A DNA stretch of 49,641 bases from positions 1 through 49,641 of the forward strand of contig NZ_DYXC01000073.1 of the NCBI RefSeq assembly GCF_020742345.1, written 5' to 3'. The notes beneath the pieces were generated by a model, which saw only the letters and a list, made by a program, of their open reading frames with translations, had not been told where the DNA came from and searched no databases. The position numbers and the translations under genes are program-made. This DNA is from Enteractinococcus helveticum (GTDB lineage: Bacteria; Actinomycetota; Actinomycetes; Actinomycetales; Micrococcaceae). Position 1 is the stretch's first letter. The number at the start of each line of letters is the position of its first letter. Below, piece after piece: positions 8,690-17,557 of this stretch.

Positions 8690-9292
8690 TTATTCGGCGA
8701 TGACTGGTTCATCATCATTCTGCTGTTTCGGTATGGGTGTCAGCTCAAACAGCGTTGCTGATGCATCTTCCCACCGGCCCACGAGTCGGCGAAGTTCGCC
8801 GCCGTCTTCATCGAGAGTATCTAAGACATGATGAACGGATACTGTGCCCCATTCATCAGGCAATTCGCCACGAATGTAGATGCTGATATCGGAATCCTCT
8901 GATCCCAGATACTGGCCATCTTCGTTGTAAAAATGGTATTCAGCTTGCTGAATTTCGCCGGCAAGCGCTTGGTTGAGCATATGGATTCCCACGGGGTCTG
9001 CCATGGCGTCATAGACCCAGCGTTCTCCAAGCACAGAGTGTTGCGTTCTTGTAATGAGGTAGTCTTCGGCGCCGTCCAAGGGTGCTGCACGGTATGTCAT
9101 TGGCAGGTGCAGTATCCTGTCATCTCGCTTTACGACAAAGCCTTCAAAGCCGACTTCCCCGCTGGTGTCGTCAAATCGGTAAGTGCCGACCAGTTCGGGT
9201 TCACCGGAGCCGCCCCAGAATTGTTTATCTAACCAAGCAGTTACAAATTCTTTTTTGGACGGAGTCAGCTCAGCTGTATAAATAGTGGCCAT
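8690..9292 (-). CDS. Mak_N_cap / CG0192-type hypothetical protein
   Basis: A 200-residue soluble acidic protein. Its N-terminus (MATIYTAELTPSK, then a W-rich segment) matches the CG0192-related family, which shares the maltokinase N-terminal cap domain and is often misnamed glucan branching enzyme. No kinase catalytic motifs are present, so it is a stand-alone cap-like protein of unknown role, possibly linked to glycogen or trehalose metabolism. It is divergent from nfeD, and no other glycogen gene is nearby. Confidence 0.75.
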   Translation of the reverse strand: MATIYTAELTPSKKEFVTAWLDKQFWGGSGEPELVGTYRFDDTSGEVGFEGFVVKRDDRILHLPMTYRAAPLDGAEDYLITRTQHSVLGERWVYDAMADPVGIHMLNQALAGEIQQAEYHFYNEDGQYLGSEDSDISIYIRGELPDEWGTVSVHHVLDTLDEDGGELRRLVGRWEDASATLFELTPIPKQQNDDEPVIAE

Positions 9293-9478
9293 GATGAATA
9301 GTCTACGCGTTGGCTACCAAAAACACAGCTAAGCAAAAGCCATGCCGACACCCCCTAGAGATTATCGACTTCAGCATGGTCATCGTAACCATAAGGTGGT
9401 ACACGAGCTGGCTTTTGGCGACAGCATAAGTCGAAACCAAGTATCCTGAAAACATGAACGCACTTATGGGGGGCCATC

Positions 9479-9943
9479 ATGGTTGAGTGGATCCTAGATA
9501 ACTTCTGGTCATTCTGGCTCATTATGATGCTGTTGCTAATCAGTGTTCAGGTCATGACAGGTGAATTGACCTTCCTGTTAATTGCGGCGGGAGCCATGAC
9601 CGCGATCATTGCTGATCTCCTAGATGCTCCCCTGTACATTCAGTTCATTATCTTCGCAGTTATATCACTGGCGTCTCTGATATGGTTACGCATTTTCGAT
9701 ACCAAACGCAGAGAGAACGAAACGGGCCCCTCCCCCTGGAGCGTGAACCGGTATGTTGGGCGTGTGGGTGAGGTCACAGAAGAGGTGACCTCCAGTAGTG
9801 GATTAGTGCGTATCGGCAACGAAATTTGGTCCGCTCGAACCTACGCGACCGCTGCCATCCCTGCCGAAACTGCAGTCATCATCCAACAGATTGAAGGGGC
9901 CATTGTGTGGGTGGCCGAATCCTCCACTACCTCCGAGGCCTAA
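9479..9943 (+). CDS. NfeD-like membrane protein
   Basis: A 154-residue protein with two or three N-terminal membrane helices (about 10-75) followed by a small soluble beta-barrel of OB type (about 90-150, beginning VGRVGEV and including an NEIWSAR segment). This is the short NfeD form without the protease domain. NfeD proteins are almost always encoded beside an SPFH/stomatin protein and act with it in membrane microdomains. That partner follows here after 81 bases. Confidence 0.9.
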   Translation: MVEWILDNFWSFWLIMMLLLISVQVMTGELTFLLIAAGAMTAIIADLLDAPLYIQFIIFAVISLASLIWLRIFDTKRRENETGPSPWSVNRYVGRVGEVTEEVTSSSGLVRIGNEIWSARTYATAAIPAETAVIIQQIEGAIVWVAESSTTSEA

Positions 9944-10024
9944 TCTTACACGTGTACTCTTGTGGACGAGGGCTCGGTAATGTCAGATCAATAACGCCAA
10001 TTCAACGATCAATCAGGAAAAGCC

Positions 10025-11125
10025 GTGGATATTTTTCTCATTATTCTTTTCGTCGTCCTAGCCATTTTTGTAGTGGCCATTTTGGCGAAATCGTTCCGCA
10101 TAGTACCTCAGGGGCACTGTGGAATCATTCAACGACTCGGTAAATACCAGCGAACACAAATGGCCGGTTTAACCATGATGGTGCCATTTATTGATGAGAT
10201 GCTTCCGCTCATAGACATGCGTGAGCAAGTTGTTTCTTTCCCACCCCAGCCGGTGATTACTGAAGATAACTTGGTCGTGTCAATCGACACGGTCGTATTC
10301 TTCCAGATCACGGACCCCACTGCGGCAACCTACGGCATTGCAAATTATATTGCTGCAGTAGAAAACCTCACTACGACCACGCTCCGTAACGTGGTCGGTG
10401 GCATGAACCTTGAAGAAGCTCTTACTTCGCGTGATGCTATCAACACGCAGCTTCGCGGTGTTCTGGACGAGGCCACCTCGAAGTGGGGTTTGCGTGTGTC
10501 TCGAGTCGAACTCAAAGCGATTGATCCGCCACGCTCTATCCAGGATTCCATGGAGAAACAGATGCGTGCTGAACGTGATCGACGTGCAGCGATTCTGACG
10601 GCAGAAGGCCAGAAACAGTCGGAAATTCTGACTGCTGAAGGCCAGCGGCAGTCCGCAATCCTCGAGGCTGAAGGTGATGCTCAAGCGGCCATCTTGCGCG
10701 CGAATGCTGAGGCGGAAGCTATCGTTACTGTTTTTGACGCGATCCATGAGGGTCGACCAAATGCTGACTTGCTGGCATATCAATACTTACAGGTGCTGCC
10801 ACAGATTGCTGATTCTGAGTCCTCAAAACTCTGGATCATCCCATCCGAGGTAACCGATGCGCTAAATCGTTTTAGTTCCTCCTACGGGCCGCAATCAACT
10901 CCTTCGCCGTCAGATGACGAGTCTCAAGCGGCGCCTACTCCTCCCCCGCCAGCACCGCGGCGACGTACTAAGCGCGCTACGACGGCTGCCGAAATTGCAG
11001 ACCGTGCTCCTAAAGCACCAAAATTGGACGACACTTCTTTAGAGGAAGCGTTAGCTGAGCCGGATATCGAAGAAGAAACTTTCCCGCAGCGACCAACACG
11101 TCGCGATGAAGGGGAACAAAACTAG
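10025..11125 (+). CDS. SPFH/band-7 (stomatin-like) membrane protein
   Basis: A 366-residue protein with one N-terminal membrane helix (about 2-21), an SPFH domain (about 22-200) starting VPQGHCGIIQRLG, and a helical segment built of 11-residue repeats of the ILTAEGQ/ILEAEGD type (about 195-240), typical of slipins. The C-terminal 80 residues are Pro-rich, charged and probably disordered (PTPPPPAPRRR). The start is GTG. It should oligomerise in the membrane with the upstream NfeD protein. The SigR-type promoter for rbpA overlaps its last codons. Confidence 0.93.
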   Translation: MDIFLIILFVVLAIFVVAILAKSFRIVPQGHCGIIQRLGKYQRTQMAGLTMMVPFIDEMLPLIDMREQVVSFPPQPVITEDNLVVSIDTVVFFQITDPTAATYGIANYIAAVENLTTTTLRNVVGGMNLEEALTSRDAINTQLRGVLDEATSKWGLRVSRVELKAIDPPRSIQDSMEKQMRAERDRRAAILTAEGQKQSEILTAEGQRQSAILEAEGDAQAAILRANAEAEAIVTVFDAIHEGRPNADLLAYQYLQVLPQIADSESSKLWIIPSEVTDALNRFSSSYGPQSTPSPSDDESQAAPTPPPPAPRRRTKRATTAAEIADRAPKAPKLDDTSLEEALAEPDIEEETFPQRPTRRDEGEQN

Positions 11126-11139
11126 CCGGAATTGCGTTA
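11112..11139 (+). promoter_or_regulatory. SigR/SigH-type (thiol-stress) promoter of rbpA
   Basis: GGGAACA (11112-11118) is followed by 16 bases and then CGTTA (11135-11139). In Streptomyces terms this is GGAAC-N18-GTT. It fits the known SigR (Streptomyces) and SigH (Mycobacterium) consensus elements. The rbpA start is 66 bases beyond the -10 element. rbpA is an established SigR target in Streptomyces, which supports the call; activity here is inferred. Confidence 0.7.
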
Positions 11140-11204
11140 CACATTTCGAGACGTTTTTCGTTAGACTGTCTTGTCTGCAGAATTTTTGTTGGAGGAATCT
11201 CTGA

Positions 11205-11552
11205 ATGTCTGATCGTTCACTGCGCGGTATGCGCCTCGGTGCCCAGTCTATGGAAACTGAAGCAGGTGTCGAACCTGCCCCACGGCAGCAAATCGAATAT
11301 CGTTCCGAAGACGGCGAATCGATTGTTGTCACTTTCGCGGCTGAAGCCGATGTACCCGACACATGGACTACCAAGTCCGGCAAAGAAGCCCTTCGTGTTG
11401 ATGGCAAGGCTCCTGAGCTCGAAGATGAGAAACCTCAGCGTACCCACTGGGATATGCTTCTCGAGCGTCGCAGTGTCGAAGAGCTCGAAGAAACTTTAGA
11501 AATGCAGCTTAACAAGCTGCGTGCGCGTCGCGGTGAAGGCGTAGACGCCTAA
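11205..11552 (+). CDS. rbpA: RNA polymerase-binding protein RbpA
   Basis: Actinobacterial RNA polymerase holoenzyme factor that stabilises open complexes with principal sigma factors. The 115 residues show the N-terminal tail SLRGMRLGAQS, the core domain (about 28-70), the basic linker and the sigma-interaction domain with the signature THWDMLLERRS. The positions that carry zinc-binding Cys in Streptomyces are Ser (YRS) and Thr (WTT) here, and there is no Cys in the protein, so it should not bind zinc. A GGAGG ribosome binding site precedes the ATG. Confidence 0.96.
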   Translation: MSDRSLRGMRLGAQSMETEAGVEPAPRQQIEYRSEDGESIVVTFAAEADVPDTWTTKSGKEALRVDGKAPELEDEKPQRTHWDMLLERRSVEELEETLEMQLNKLRARRGEGVDA

Positions 11553-11567
11553 GCCTCTTGCATAGTC

Positions 11568-11614
11568 ACAGGAAAAAGGTCCGGTAACTGAAAGTCACCG
11601 GACCTTTTTCCTGT
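11568..11614. terminator. Strong bidirectional terminator between rbpA and ppm
   Basis: A perfect 18-base stem: ACAGGAAAAAGGTCCGGT pairs with ACCGGACCTTTTTCCTGT around an 11-base loop. Each strand shows a T run inside the descending arm. It lies 16 bases past the rbpA stop and 9 bases past the convergent glycosyltransferase stop, so it serves both. Confidence 0.92.
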
Positions 11615-11622
11615 GTAAAGAG

Positions 11623-12354
11623 CTATCGCTGGAAACGCGATTTAAGCTTGTCTATACGAGCAGCCAGTCCCCATTTGGTGACATTGACTAGTGCCTCGGT
11701 GATGATATTGCCCGACATTTTGGACTCGCCGAATTCGCGTTCGGTAAAGGTGATTGGTACTTCAACGATTCGTTTGCCCAACTGCGCGGTTCGAAAGGTC
11801 ATGTCAACCTGGAACCCGTAGCCCTTGGACTCCACAGCGTCCAGATCCATGTCAGTCAGTGTGCTGGCTCGGTATGCACGGAAACCCGCCGTGACGTCAG
11901 TTAGGCGTAATCCCAACAACAACTGCGGGTACAACGAGCCACCAATAGATAACAACTTGCGATACCAGGGCCAGTTCACCATCTTGCCGCCGGGAACGCG
12001 CCGCGAGCCAATGACCAGGTCGGCTTCATCAATGGCCTGGAGAAGGCGTGGAAGCTGTTCTGGGTGGTGGGAACCGTCGGCATCCATTTCTACGAGCACA
12101 TCGTAGTCACGCTGCAATCCCCAGCGGAAGCCAGCTATATACGCTCCCCCGAGTCCGTCTTTGACCTGGCGGTGCAAAACGAACACTTGGTCGTCTTTTG
12201 CTGCTTGTGCATCGGCCCAGACACCGGTGCCGTCAGGAGAGTTATCGTCCACTACGAGCACATCAGATTCAGGGACCGCAGTCCGGAGACGTTCGAGTGT
12301 GCCAGGAAGCGATTCGGCTTCATTGTAAGTGGGGATAATGGTCAATACGCGCAC
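11623..12354 (-). CDS. ppm1: Polyprenol monophosphomannose synthase
   Basis: GT2 glycosyltransferase that moves mannose from GDP-mannose to polyprenyl phosphate, making the donor for lipomannan synthesis and protein O-mannosylation. The 243 residues show IIPTYNEAESL at the start, VVDDNSPDGT, the DXD-type MDADGSHHPE, and GSRRVPGG, all typical of the DPM1 branch. No membrane domain or Lnt-like domain is fused. It is the distal gene of the long minus-strand block and ends at a strong terminator. Confidence 0.9.
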   Translation of the reverse strand: MRVLTIIPTYNEAESLPGTLERLRTAVPESDVLVVDDNSPDGTGVWADAQAAKDDQVFVLHRQVKDGLGGAYIAGFRWGLQRDYDVLVEMDADGSHHPEQLPRLLQAIDEADLVIGSRRVPGGKMVNWPWYRKLLSIGGSLYPQLLLGLRLTDVTAGFRAYRASTLTDMDLDAVESKGYGFQVDMTFRTAQLGKRIVEVPITFTEREFGESKMSGNIITEALVNVTKWGLAARIDKLKSRFQR

Positions 12355-12417
12355 TAGTTGTCCTTTGTTTATCCGTGGTTCGCCAGCCGTCGGGCCGGGA
12401 TCAACCTTCGATTATAG

Positions 12418-13431
12418 TCAGCGTTCCTGAATAAGCGATAATAATTGGCCTCCTCTGATGACGCCGGCCAGTGATGGTGCGTCAGTGGCCGAAGATAAGA
12501 TAGGCAAAAGTGCGGTTCCGGCGCGTTTATCAGTCGACCAGTGGGCGGCTTTTTCATCGGGGGCTTGCACGCCGAGTTGTTCGGCACGCCATATATTCAG
12601 GTCACCGGGTGATCCCACAGCCATTTGTCCTGCTCCCATTTGAGATTGTGCGATGCGGTTTGGTAAGACGCGGACGCCGTCGCGAGTCACGGTATTGAAC
12701 GCAGCCCGAGTCGAAATGCGTTGGTTGTGATCTGGATGCTCAATCAATGCAGTCAACAACTCCCATACCGATCCAGTCCAACTACCTGATCCAGTAGCGA
12801 CATGCACCCCTTGAGCGATGAGTGAGGCGACTGGTGCATGAAAAACCGGAGTGCTGTCACGAAGACTTGGTACCACAGTGACGGAAACGTGCAGCTCGAC
12901 GAGTCGTGACACCTGCTGATCTGTCAGAGGGTGATTCAATAATATGCGGTGGCGACAACGCATCAGCACGGCATTTGGCTGCTTGGCGATGGCATCAAGA
13001 ATTTTTGAAAGGTTCTCTTGGTTCGTGGACTCGATGAACAGCTGAGTTGGCGGCTTGAGCTGTGCTAACAGGGTTTCAAGGAGGCCCAGATCCTGCGTTG
13101 CAACAAAAATTCCTGCGGCCTCATCGACGTTCTCGGACGCCGGCGCATAGTGCACACCTCGGTTGGTCGGTGCCGTAGCGCTCAGGCCTACACGGGAATC
13201 AAGATCCGCCAGTGGTGTGGTGGAGAATCCATCGATAAACGCGGGCGTGACTAACATGCCGTTCAAATCGTGTGTTTCTACCGGCCCGGAAGCGGTAGCT
13301 GCAACCATTTGGTGGGCGGTCTCGTTGGATCCCAACCATGCGATGACATTGTTGTCGATGTGCAGCGCGTTCGCGTAGGGTTCTGCGACTGAGTGAATAT
13401 AGCCGTTGGTGAGCAGCAGGGAGGTTGTCAC
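12418..13431 (-). CDS. Amidohydrolase-like protein without metal ligands
   Basis: A 337-residue protein with the amidohydrolase plan: an N-terminal beta-sandwich strand (LLLTNGYIHSV), then LVTPAFIDGF at the entry to the barrel and a C-terminal GDLNIW segment. The expected HxH after the PxFID motif is replaced by FSTT, and the late catalytic Asp region reads ATGSGSWTG, so a metal-dependent hydrolase seems impossible. The GTG start overlaps the helicase stop as GTGA, implying tight translational coupling. The function is unknown, perhaps structural or regulatory. Confidence 0.75.
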   Translation of the reverse strand: MTTSLLLTNGYIHSVAEPYANALHIDNNVIAWLGSNETAHQMVAATASGPVETHDLNGMLVTPAFIDGFSTTPLADLDSRVGLSATAPTNRGVHYAPASENVDEAAGIFVATQDLGLLETLLAQLKPPTQLFIESTNQENLSKILDAIAKQPNAVLMRCRHRILLNHPLTDQQVSRLVELHVSVTVVPSLRDSTPVFHAPVASLIAQGVHVATGSGSWTGSVWELLTALIEHPDHNQRISTRAAFNTVTRDGVRVLPNRIAQSQMGAGQMAVGSPGDLNIWRAEQLGVQAPDEKAAHWSTDKRAGTALLPILSSATDAPSLAGVIRGGQLLSLIQER

Positions 13432-16343
13432 TGATTTAGGTCCAGTTCTTCTATAGCGTTGTAGTCTTCGATGGGTTCATCTGGCAAGCGGACGGCCGAT
13501 GAATAGGCGACGATGCCTCGATTGACGAGATCTTTGGCGCGACGACAACGTCGTGCCAGGTCTGGGTGTGTGTCATCAAGGCTGGCCAATTGATCCAGCA
13601 AATCCATCACCTGACGCGCCCAGCGAATGAAATCTCCGGCTGCCATATCTGCACCGGTTAACGACGCAAGGAGTTCATTGCCTCGTACCCACCGTACAAT
13701 CGGCCAAACGAGCCCCGGATGGGGTTGGTCAGTAACCGTCAAATCGGCAGCACGTTCAGCGGCTTGAAGGTTGTACCAGTGCTCATCGACGACGTCGAGA
13801 GCTTCCTGGAGCATCTGGGTCGGCATGGCTGGTTGAAAAATCTGATCCTCGGTTGATGACTCAAAGACCAACAGTGCAGCCAACCCGGCCAGATCTTCGG
13901 GTGCCATAGTGTCCATCAGGCCGGATTGCAGCAACATGGAGACCAGTAGGTCGCGGTCACCATAAATCCGGCGCAGACTTTGACCAGGCTCGGTAACCTC
14001 ATCATATTCGACATAACCAAAATCGGTCAGCAGGTTGATGATGCGGTCAAATCTCCGTGCAATCGTATTTGTTCGACCTTGGATCTTGGCGATATTCTTA
14101 TCAGTCTCCGCACGTAGCTTCTGCCACCGGTTGGCCCAGGTCTGGTGATTCTCACGGTCCGGGCAACCATGACATGGATGCGCATGGAGTTTGGCACGGA
14201 GTTCTTCCACCCGGGCAAGGTCGTGTTCATCGTTATATCGGAAACCGACCGGTTGCTTGCCTTCAGATATTGGTGGGCGCTGTTGACTAATAGCTCCGTG
14301 CATCCAGCCGGCAATATTTTTCCGATGCTTAGGCGATTTGGTCAGCAATTTTCGTGGCAGTTCCACCCCCGCAAAAGGCACGATGGGCTCGTTTAAATCG
14401 TCGGTGGAAAGTCGACGTAGCTGACCTTTCGTCGTCACAACTCCGACTCTGGGATTCGTCGGGTTGCCCGCAGCAGATACAACGACACAGGTCCCCAGAT
14501 ATCGACTGCCCCTGACATCAAGGATATCCCCCACTGCTAAGTTGTTGAGCGACTCCATAATCGTGCGGCGTTGGACACGCTGACGGGAACGTGAAGCGGT
14601 CTTTTCAGCTTTTGATAATTCGTGACGGAGCCGGGCATACTCGGTAAAATCTCCAAGGTGGCACTCCATAGATTCTTCGTATCCGGCAAGGGAGCGTTCC
14701 TGGCGTTGCACTTCCTGGGCGAGTCCAACGACAGAGCGGTCGGCTTGGAACTGGGCAAAAGAAGATTCCAGAATATTGCGAGCACGTTCTCGGCCGAAGC
14801 GTGCCAGGAGATTCACCGACATGTTGTACGTCGGTTTGAATGATGAATTGAGCGGGTAGGTCCGTCTGGCGGCTAGCCCGGCAACAGATCCGGGATCTAG
14901 CCCGGGTTGCCACATCACCACGGCGTGCCCTTCGACATCGATGCCGCGTCGACCCGCCCGACCGGTCAGCTGCGTGTACTCCCCCGGGGTCATGTCTTTA
15001 TGCGATTCACCATCGAATTTCACGAGCTTTTCGATAACCACGGTTCGAGCGGGCATGTTGATACCTAATGCCAGGGTTTCGGTCGCAAAAACAACCTTAA
15101 TGAGGCCTTCGGCAAAGAGTTCCTCGACGATCTCTTTGAATAATGGCAGCAGACCGGCATGGTGGGCCGCAAAGCCTCTCCGTAGGCCATCTCGAAAACC
15201 CCAGAAACCTAATGCATCACGATCTTGTTCTACTAATACGGAAGCAGCTCGGTCTACGGTTTCAAGAATCTGTTGTTTCTCAGTGCCGGTTGTTAAGTCC
15301 AACCCAGCGTTGAGGCACTGCTCTACTGCAGCATCGCACCCGTTTCTAGAAAAGATAAAGGTGATGCACGGTAACAACCCTTCCCGCGACAGTGCTCGGA
15401 CCATCTGGGGTCGTGAGACACGTAGGTCTCGACGTGGTGCCCGGGAGTGTTCAAATGAACCGCGACGGTCGGATTGCCGCCGGTCCCCTTGGCGTCGTCC
15501 ATTGCGGGTACGTTGTCGGTTGCGGCCGCGACTGCCGGGACGCCCCCAATCATTGGGCTGGATATCGCGTCGCGCACGTTCGGCGAGCCGGACTAATTCT
15601 GGGTTGACCTGGGTGGTGGAAATCTTATCGCCGGTCATCATAAACAGGTCGTAGAGTTCCTTACCCACCATGACGTGTTGCCACAGCGGTACCGGACGGT
15701 GTTCTGAGACGATTACTGAAGTTGACCCGCGCACGGTATCCAGCCAGGCACCAAATTCTTCAGCATTCGATACAGTAGCCGACAGGGCGACCAGCTGTAC
15801 GGATTCGGGTAAGTGGATGATGACTTCTTCCCACACAGCGCCACGGAACCGGTCGGCCAAATAGTGCACTTCATCCATAACCACGTATCCCAGGTTTTCT
15901 AGGGCATTGGAGTCAGCGTAGAGCATGTTTCGCAACACTTCGGTGGTCATGACCACGATCTGTGCTTCGGGATTCCGTGACGTGTCCCCGGTGAGCAAGC
16001 CGACTTTTTCCTGCCCGTAGACAGCAACCAAATCGGTGTATTTTTGGTTACTGAGTGCTTTGATTGGCGTGGTATAAAACGCCTTCTTGCCTTGAGAAAG
16101 TGCAAGGTGGATGGCAAATTCTGCCACCACGGTTTTTCCCGCTCCAGTGGGCGCTGCTACGAGGACAGCATGGCCTTCCTCGAGCTGCTCAGCGGCTTCC
16201 AGCTGAAATGGATCCATGGGAAATTTGAGACTTGCCGAAAATTTTCCGAGCTCAGTTTTTGCAAATTCTGCCCGCTGCCGTGAAGCTGCATAGCGCTCCG
16301 ATGGAGAGAGTTCTTGATAGTGATCAGATGAATCGGGGCACAT
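13428..16343 (-). CDS. helY: HelY/Mtr4-type DEAD/DEAH-box helicase
   Basis: A 971-residue Ski2/Mtr4-like superfamily 2 helicase, probably acting on RNA. Walker A APTGAGKT is at 64-71, the DEVH box at 157-160, LSAT at 188-191, and QLTGRAGRRGID marks motif VI. Between the two RecA domains lies a basic, probably disordered insert (about 260-312) rich in Arg and Gly. The C-terminal DSHCT-type domain covers roughly the last 180 residues. It starts 11 bases after tatC and overlaps the amidohydrolase-like gene by four bases. Confidence 0.92.
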   Translation of the reverse strand: MCPDSSDHYQELSPSERYAASRQRAEFAKTELGKFSASLKFPMDPFQLEAAEQLEEGHAVLVAAPTGAGKTVVAEFAIHLALSQGKKAFYTTPIKALSNQKYTDLVAVYGQEKVGLLTGDTSRNPEAQIVVMTTEVLRNMLYADSNALENLGYVVMDEVHYLADRFRGAVWEEVIIHLPESVQLVALSATVSNAEEFGAWLDTVRGSTSVIVSEHRPVPLWQHVMVGKELYDLFMMTGDKISTTQVNPELVRLAERARRDIQPNDWGRPGSRGRNRQRTRNGRRQGDRRQSDRRGSFEHSRAPRRDLRVSRPQMVRALSREGLLPCITFIFSRNGCDAAVEQCLNAGLDLTTGTEKQQILETVDRAASVLVEQDRDALGFWGFRDGLRRGFAAHHAGLLPLFKEIVEELFAEGLIKVVFATETLALGINMPARTVVIEKLVKFDGESHKDMTPGEYTQLTGRAGRRGIDVEGHAVVMWQPGLDPGSVAGLAARRTYPLNSSFKPTYNMSVNLLARFGRERARNILESSFAQFQADRSVVGLAQEVQRQERSLAGYEESMECHLGDFTEYARLRHELSKAEKTASRSRQRVQRRTIMESLNNLAVGDILDVRGSRYLGTCVVVSAAGNPTNPRVGVVTTKGQLRRLSTDDLNEPIVPFAGVELPRKLLTKSPKHRKNIAGWMHGAISQQRPPISEGKQPVGFRYNDEHDLARVEELRAKLHAHPCHGCPDRENHQTWANRWQKLRAETDKNIAKIQGRTNTIARRFDRIINLLTDFGYVEYDEVTEPGQSLRRIYGDRDLLVSMLLQSGLMDTMAPEDLAGLAALLVFESSTEDQIFQPAMPTQMLQEALDVVDEHWYNLQAAERAADLTVTDQPHPGLVWPIVRWVRGNELLASLTGADMAAGDFIRWARQVMDLLDQLASLDDTHPDLARRCRRAKDLVNRGIVAYSSAVRLPDEPIEDYNAIEELDLNQ

Positions 16344-16354
16344 GCAGCCTAATT

Positions 16355-17230
16355 TTAGTCCTCATCAACGAAATCAGACAGAGGCTGTGCCCCACGCTGA
16401 ATCTCGGCTTCTCCGGGTGTTCCCTGTCTGGCCTCGCGTTTTGCACGTCGTCGATCATTGATCAAGGCGATGCCAAGAGCCAAGGCAAATAGCAGCGTGA
16501 GGGGTGCACCCAAATAGAACATCGTCATGATGTCGGATCCCGGGGCGCCCATGGCGGCGACGACGGCGATCAGAAAGACCGAGATGCGCCAGTGTTTCAG
16601 CATGGTTTTGCCCTGGAGAATTCCTGCCATGTTTAGCCCAACCAGTACTACTGGGATGACCAGGGCAATGCCGAAGGCGAGCAATAAGCGTGTTACGAAC
16701 GGGATATATACGGTGGCAAGCACCCGGTGTGCGGTGCCGTCTGGAGTCAAGGAGGTGAAGAACGCCATGGCTTGTGGCAGCGCAAACCAGCCAAGGGCGA
16801 TCCCTCCGATAAATAGTGGCACCGCGGCTGCGATGAAACCAACTGCGTAGCGCCGTTCTTGTTTTTTCAATCCGGGCACAATAAATGCCCAAATCTGGTA
16901 AAGCCAGATGGGTGAGGACAAGATCAGCCCGATGAACAGGGCGACTTGGAGCATAATGTCGAATGGTTGAGCTACCGAGGAGAAAATGACTTCAACCGGG
17001 GCTTCTTCGGTCGACAGTTTGGTGATGGGTTCTGTCAGGATGGTAAATGCCGGTTGGTAGACGATAAAACCGACAACGGTGCCCAGCACAATGGCGATAG
17101 CGGCCTTGAAAAAACGGTTGCGAAGCTCGCGAAGGTGTTCGCGCAGCGACATTTGACCGTCGGAGGTTTTGAGTGGCTTTTTGCGACGTCGCTTATTCGA
17201 CGTAGCCTGACTTTTGTCAGTGGAGGTCAT
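16355..17230 (-). CDS. tatC: Sec-independent protein translocase TatC
   Basis: Receptor core of the twin-arginine export system. The 291 residues include six membrane helices, the family N-terminus SLREHLRELRNRFFKAAIA and the conserved region SSPIWLYQIWAFIVPGL in the second-helix part. Both termini are charged, and the C-terminal 40 residues are an actinobacterial-type cytoplasmic tail. The ATG is 15 bases after the tatA stop. TatB is not nearby. Confidence 0.96.
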   Translation of the reverse strand: MTSTDKSQATSNKRRRKKPLKTSDGQMSLREHLRELRNRFFKAAIAIVLGTVVGFIVYQPAFTILTEPITKLSTEEAPVEVIFSSVAQPFDIMLQVALFIGLILSSPIWLYQIWAFIVPGLKKQERRYAVGFIAAAVPLFIGGIALGWFALPQAMAFFTSLTPDGTAHRVLATVYIPFVTRLLLAFGIALVIPVVLVGLNMAGILQGKTMLKHWRISVFLIAVVAAMGAPGSDIMTMFYLGAPLTLLFALALGIALINDRRRAKREARQGTPGEAEIQRGAQPLSDFVDED

Positions 17231-17245
17231 TTACAGGACGATACG

Positions 17246-17518
17246 TTAGTTTGACGTCTGGCCTTTGGGGCTTTCCTGGGTACTGGTTTCGCCGTTAGAA
17301 ATCACGGTGCCTTCAACAGCTTCAACGTCGCCGTCAGACGATGATTTTTTGTTCTTGCCGTCTTTTTCGTCAGTTTTCATTTCTTTGACTTCAGACTTCA
17401 AAATGCGCATCGATTGACCAAGGTTGCGGGCCATCTTTGGTAGCTTATTGGCGCCAAACAGCAAGAATGCTAACAGGATTAACACCAGAAGAATAACTGG
17501 GTTCCTAAAGATCTGCAT
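17246..17518 (-). CDS. tatA: Sec-independent protein translocase TatA
   Basis: Pore-forming TatA of 90 residues: a single membrane helix (about 6-22) ending in the conserved FG (LLFGANKLPKMARNLG), an amphipathic helix, then an acidic/Lys-rich disordered tail. AAAGG precedes the ATG. It is directly upstream of tatC and 39 bases after the pafBC stop, the usual actinobacterial order. Confidence 0.95.
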   Translation of the reverse strand: MQIFRNPVILLVLILLAFLLFGANKLPKMARNLGQSMRILKSEVKEMKTDEKDGKNKKSSSDGDVEAVEGTVISNGETSTQESPKGQTSN

Positions 17519-17557
17519 GGTCTACCTTTCTGTACAGTTGGCTCTAGTCTACAGCCG

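Noticed and set aside
8360..8761. 133-residue plus-strand open frame in the gene-free stretch
   Set aside because: No ribosome binding site, no recognisable domain, and it overlaps the end of the better supported minus-strand gene.
11128..11155. Second GGAAT...GTT pair before rbpA
   Set aside because: The spacer is 20 bases, longer than the SigR/SigH range, while the overlapping pair at 11112-11139 has the exact spacing.
14941..15654. 237-residue open frame antisense to the helicase
   Set aside because: Arg/Ser/Pro-rich shadow of the helicase coding sequence, without start signals.
17214..17222. TTGTCAGTG, resembling the -35 part of the PafBC-dependent (RecA-NDp) promoter
   Set aside because: It lies on the plus strand inside the start of minus-strand tatC, the -10 TANNNT is missing at the right distance, and no plus-strand gene follows.
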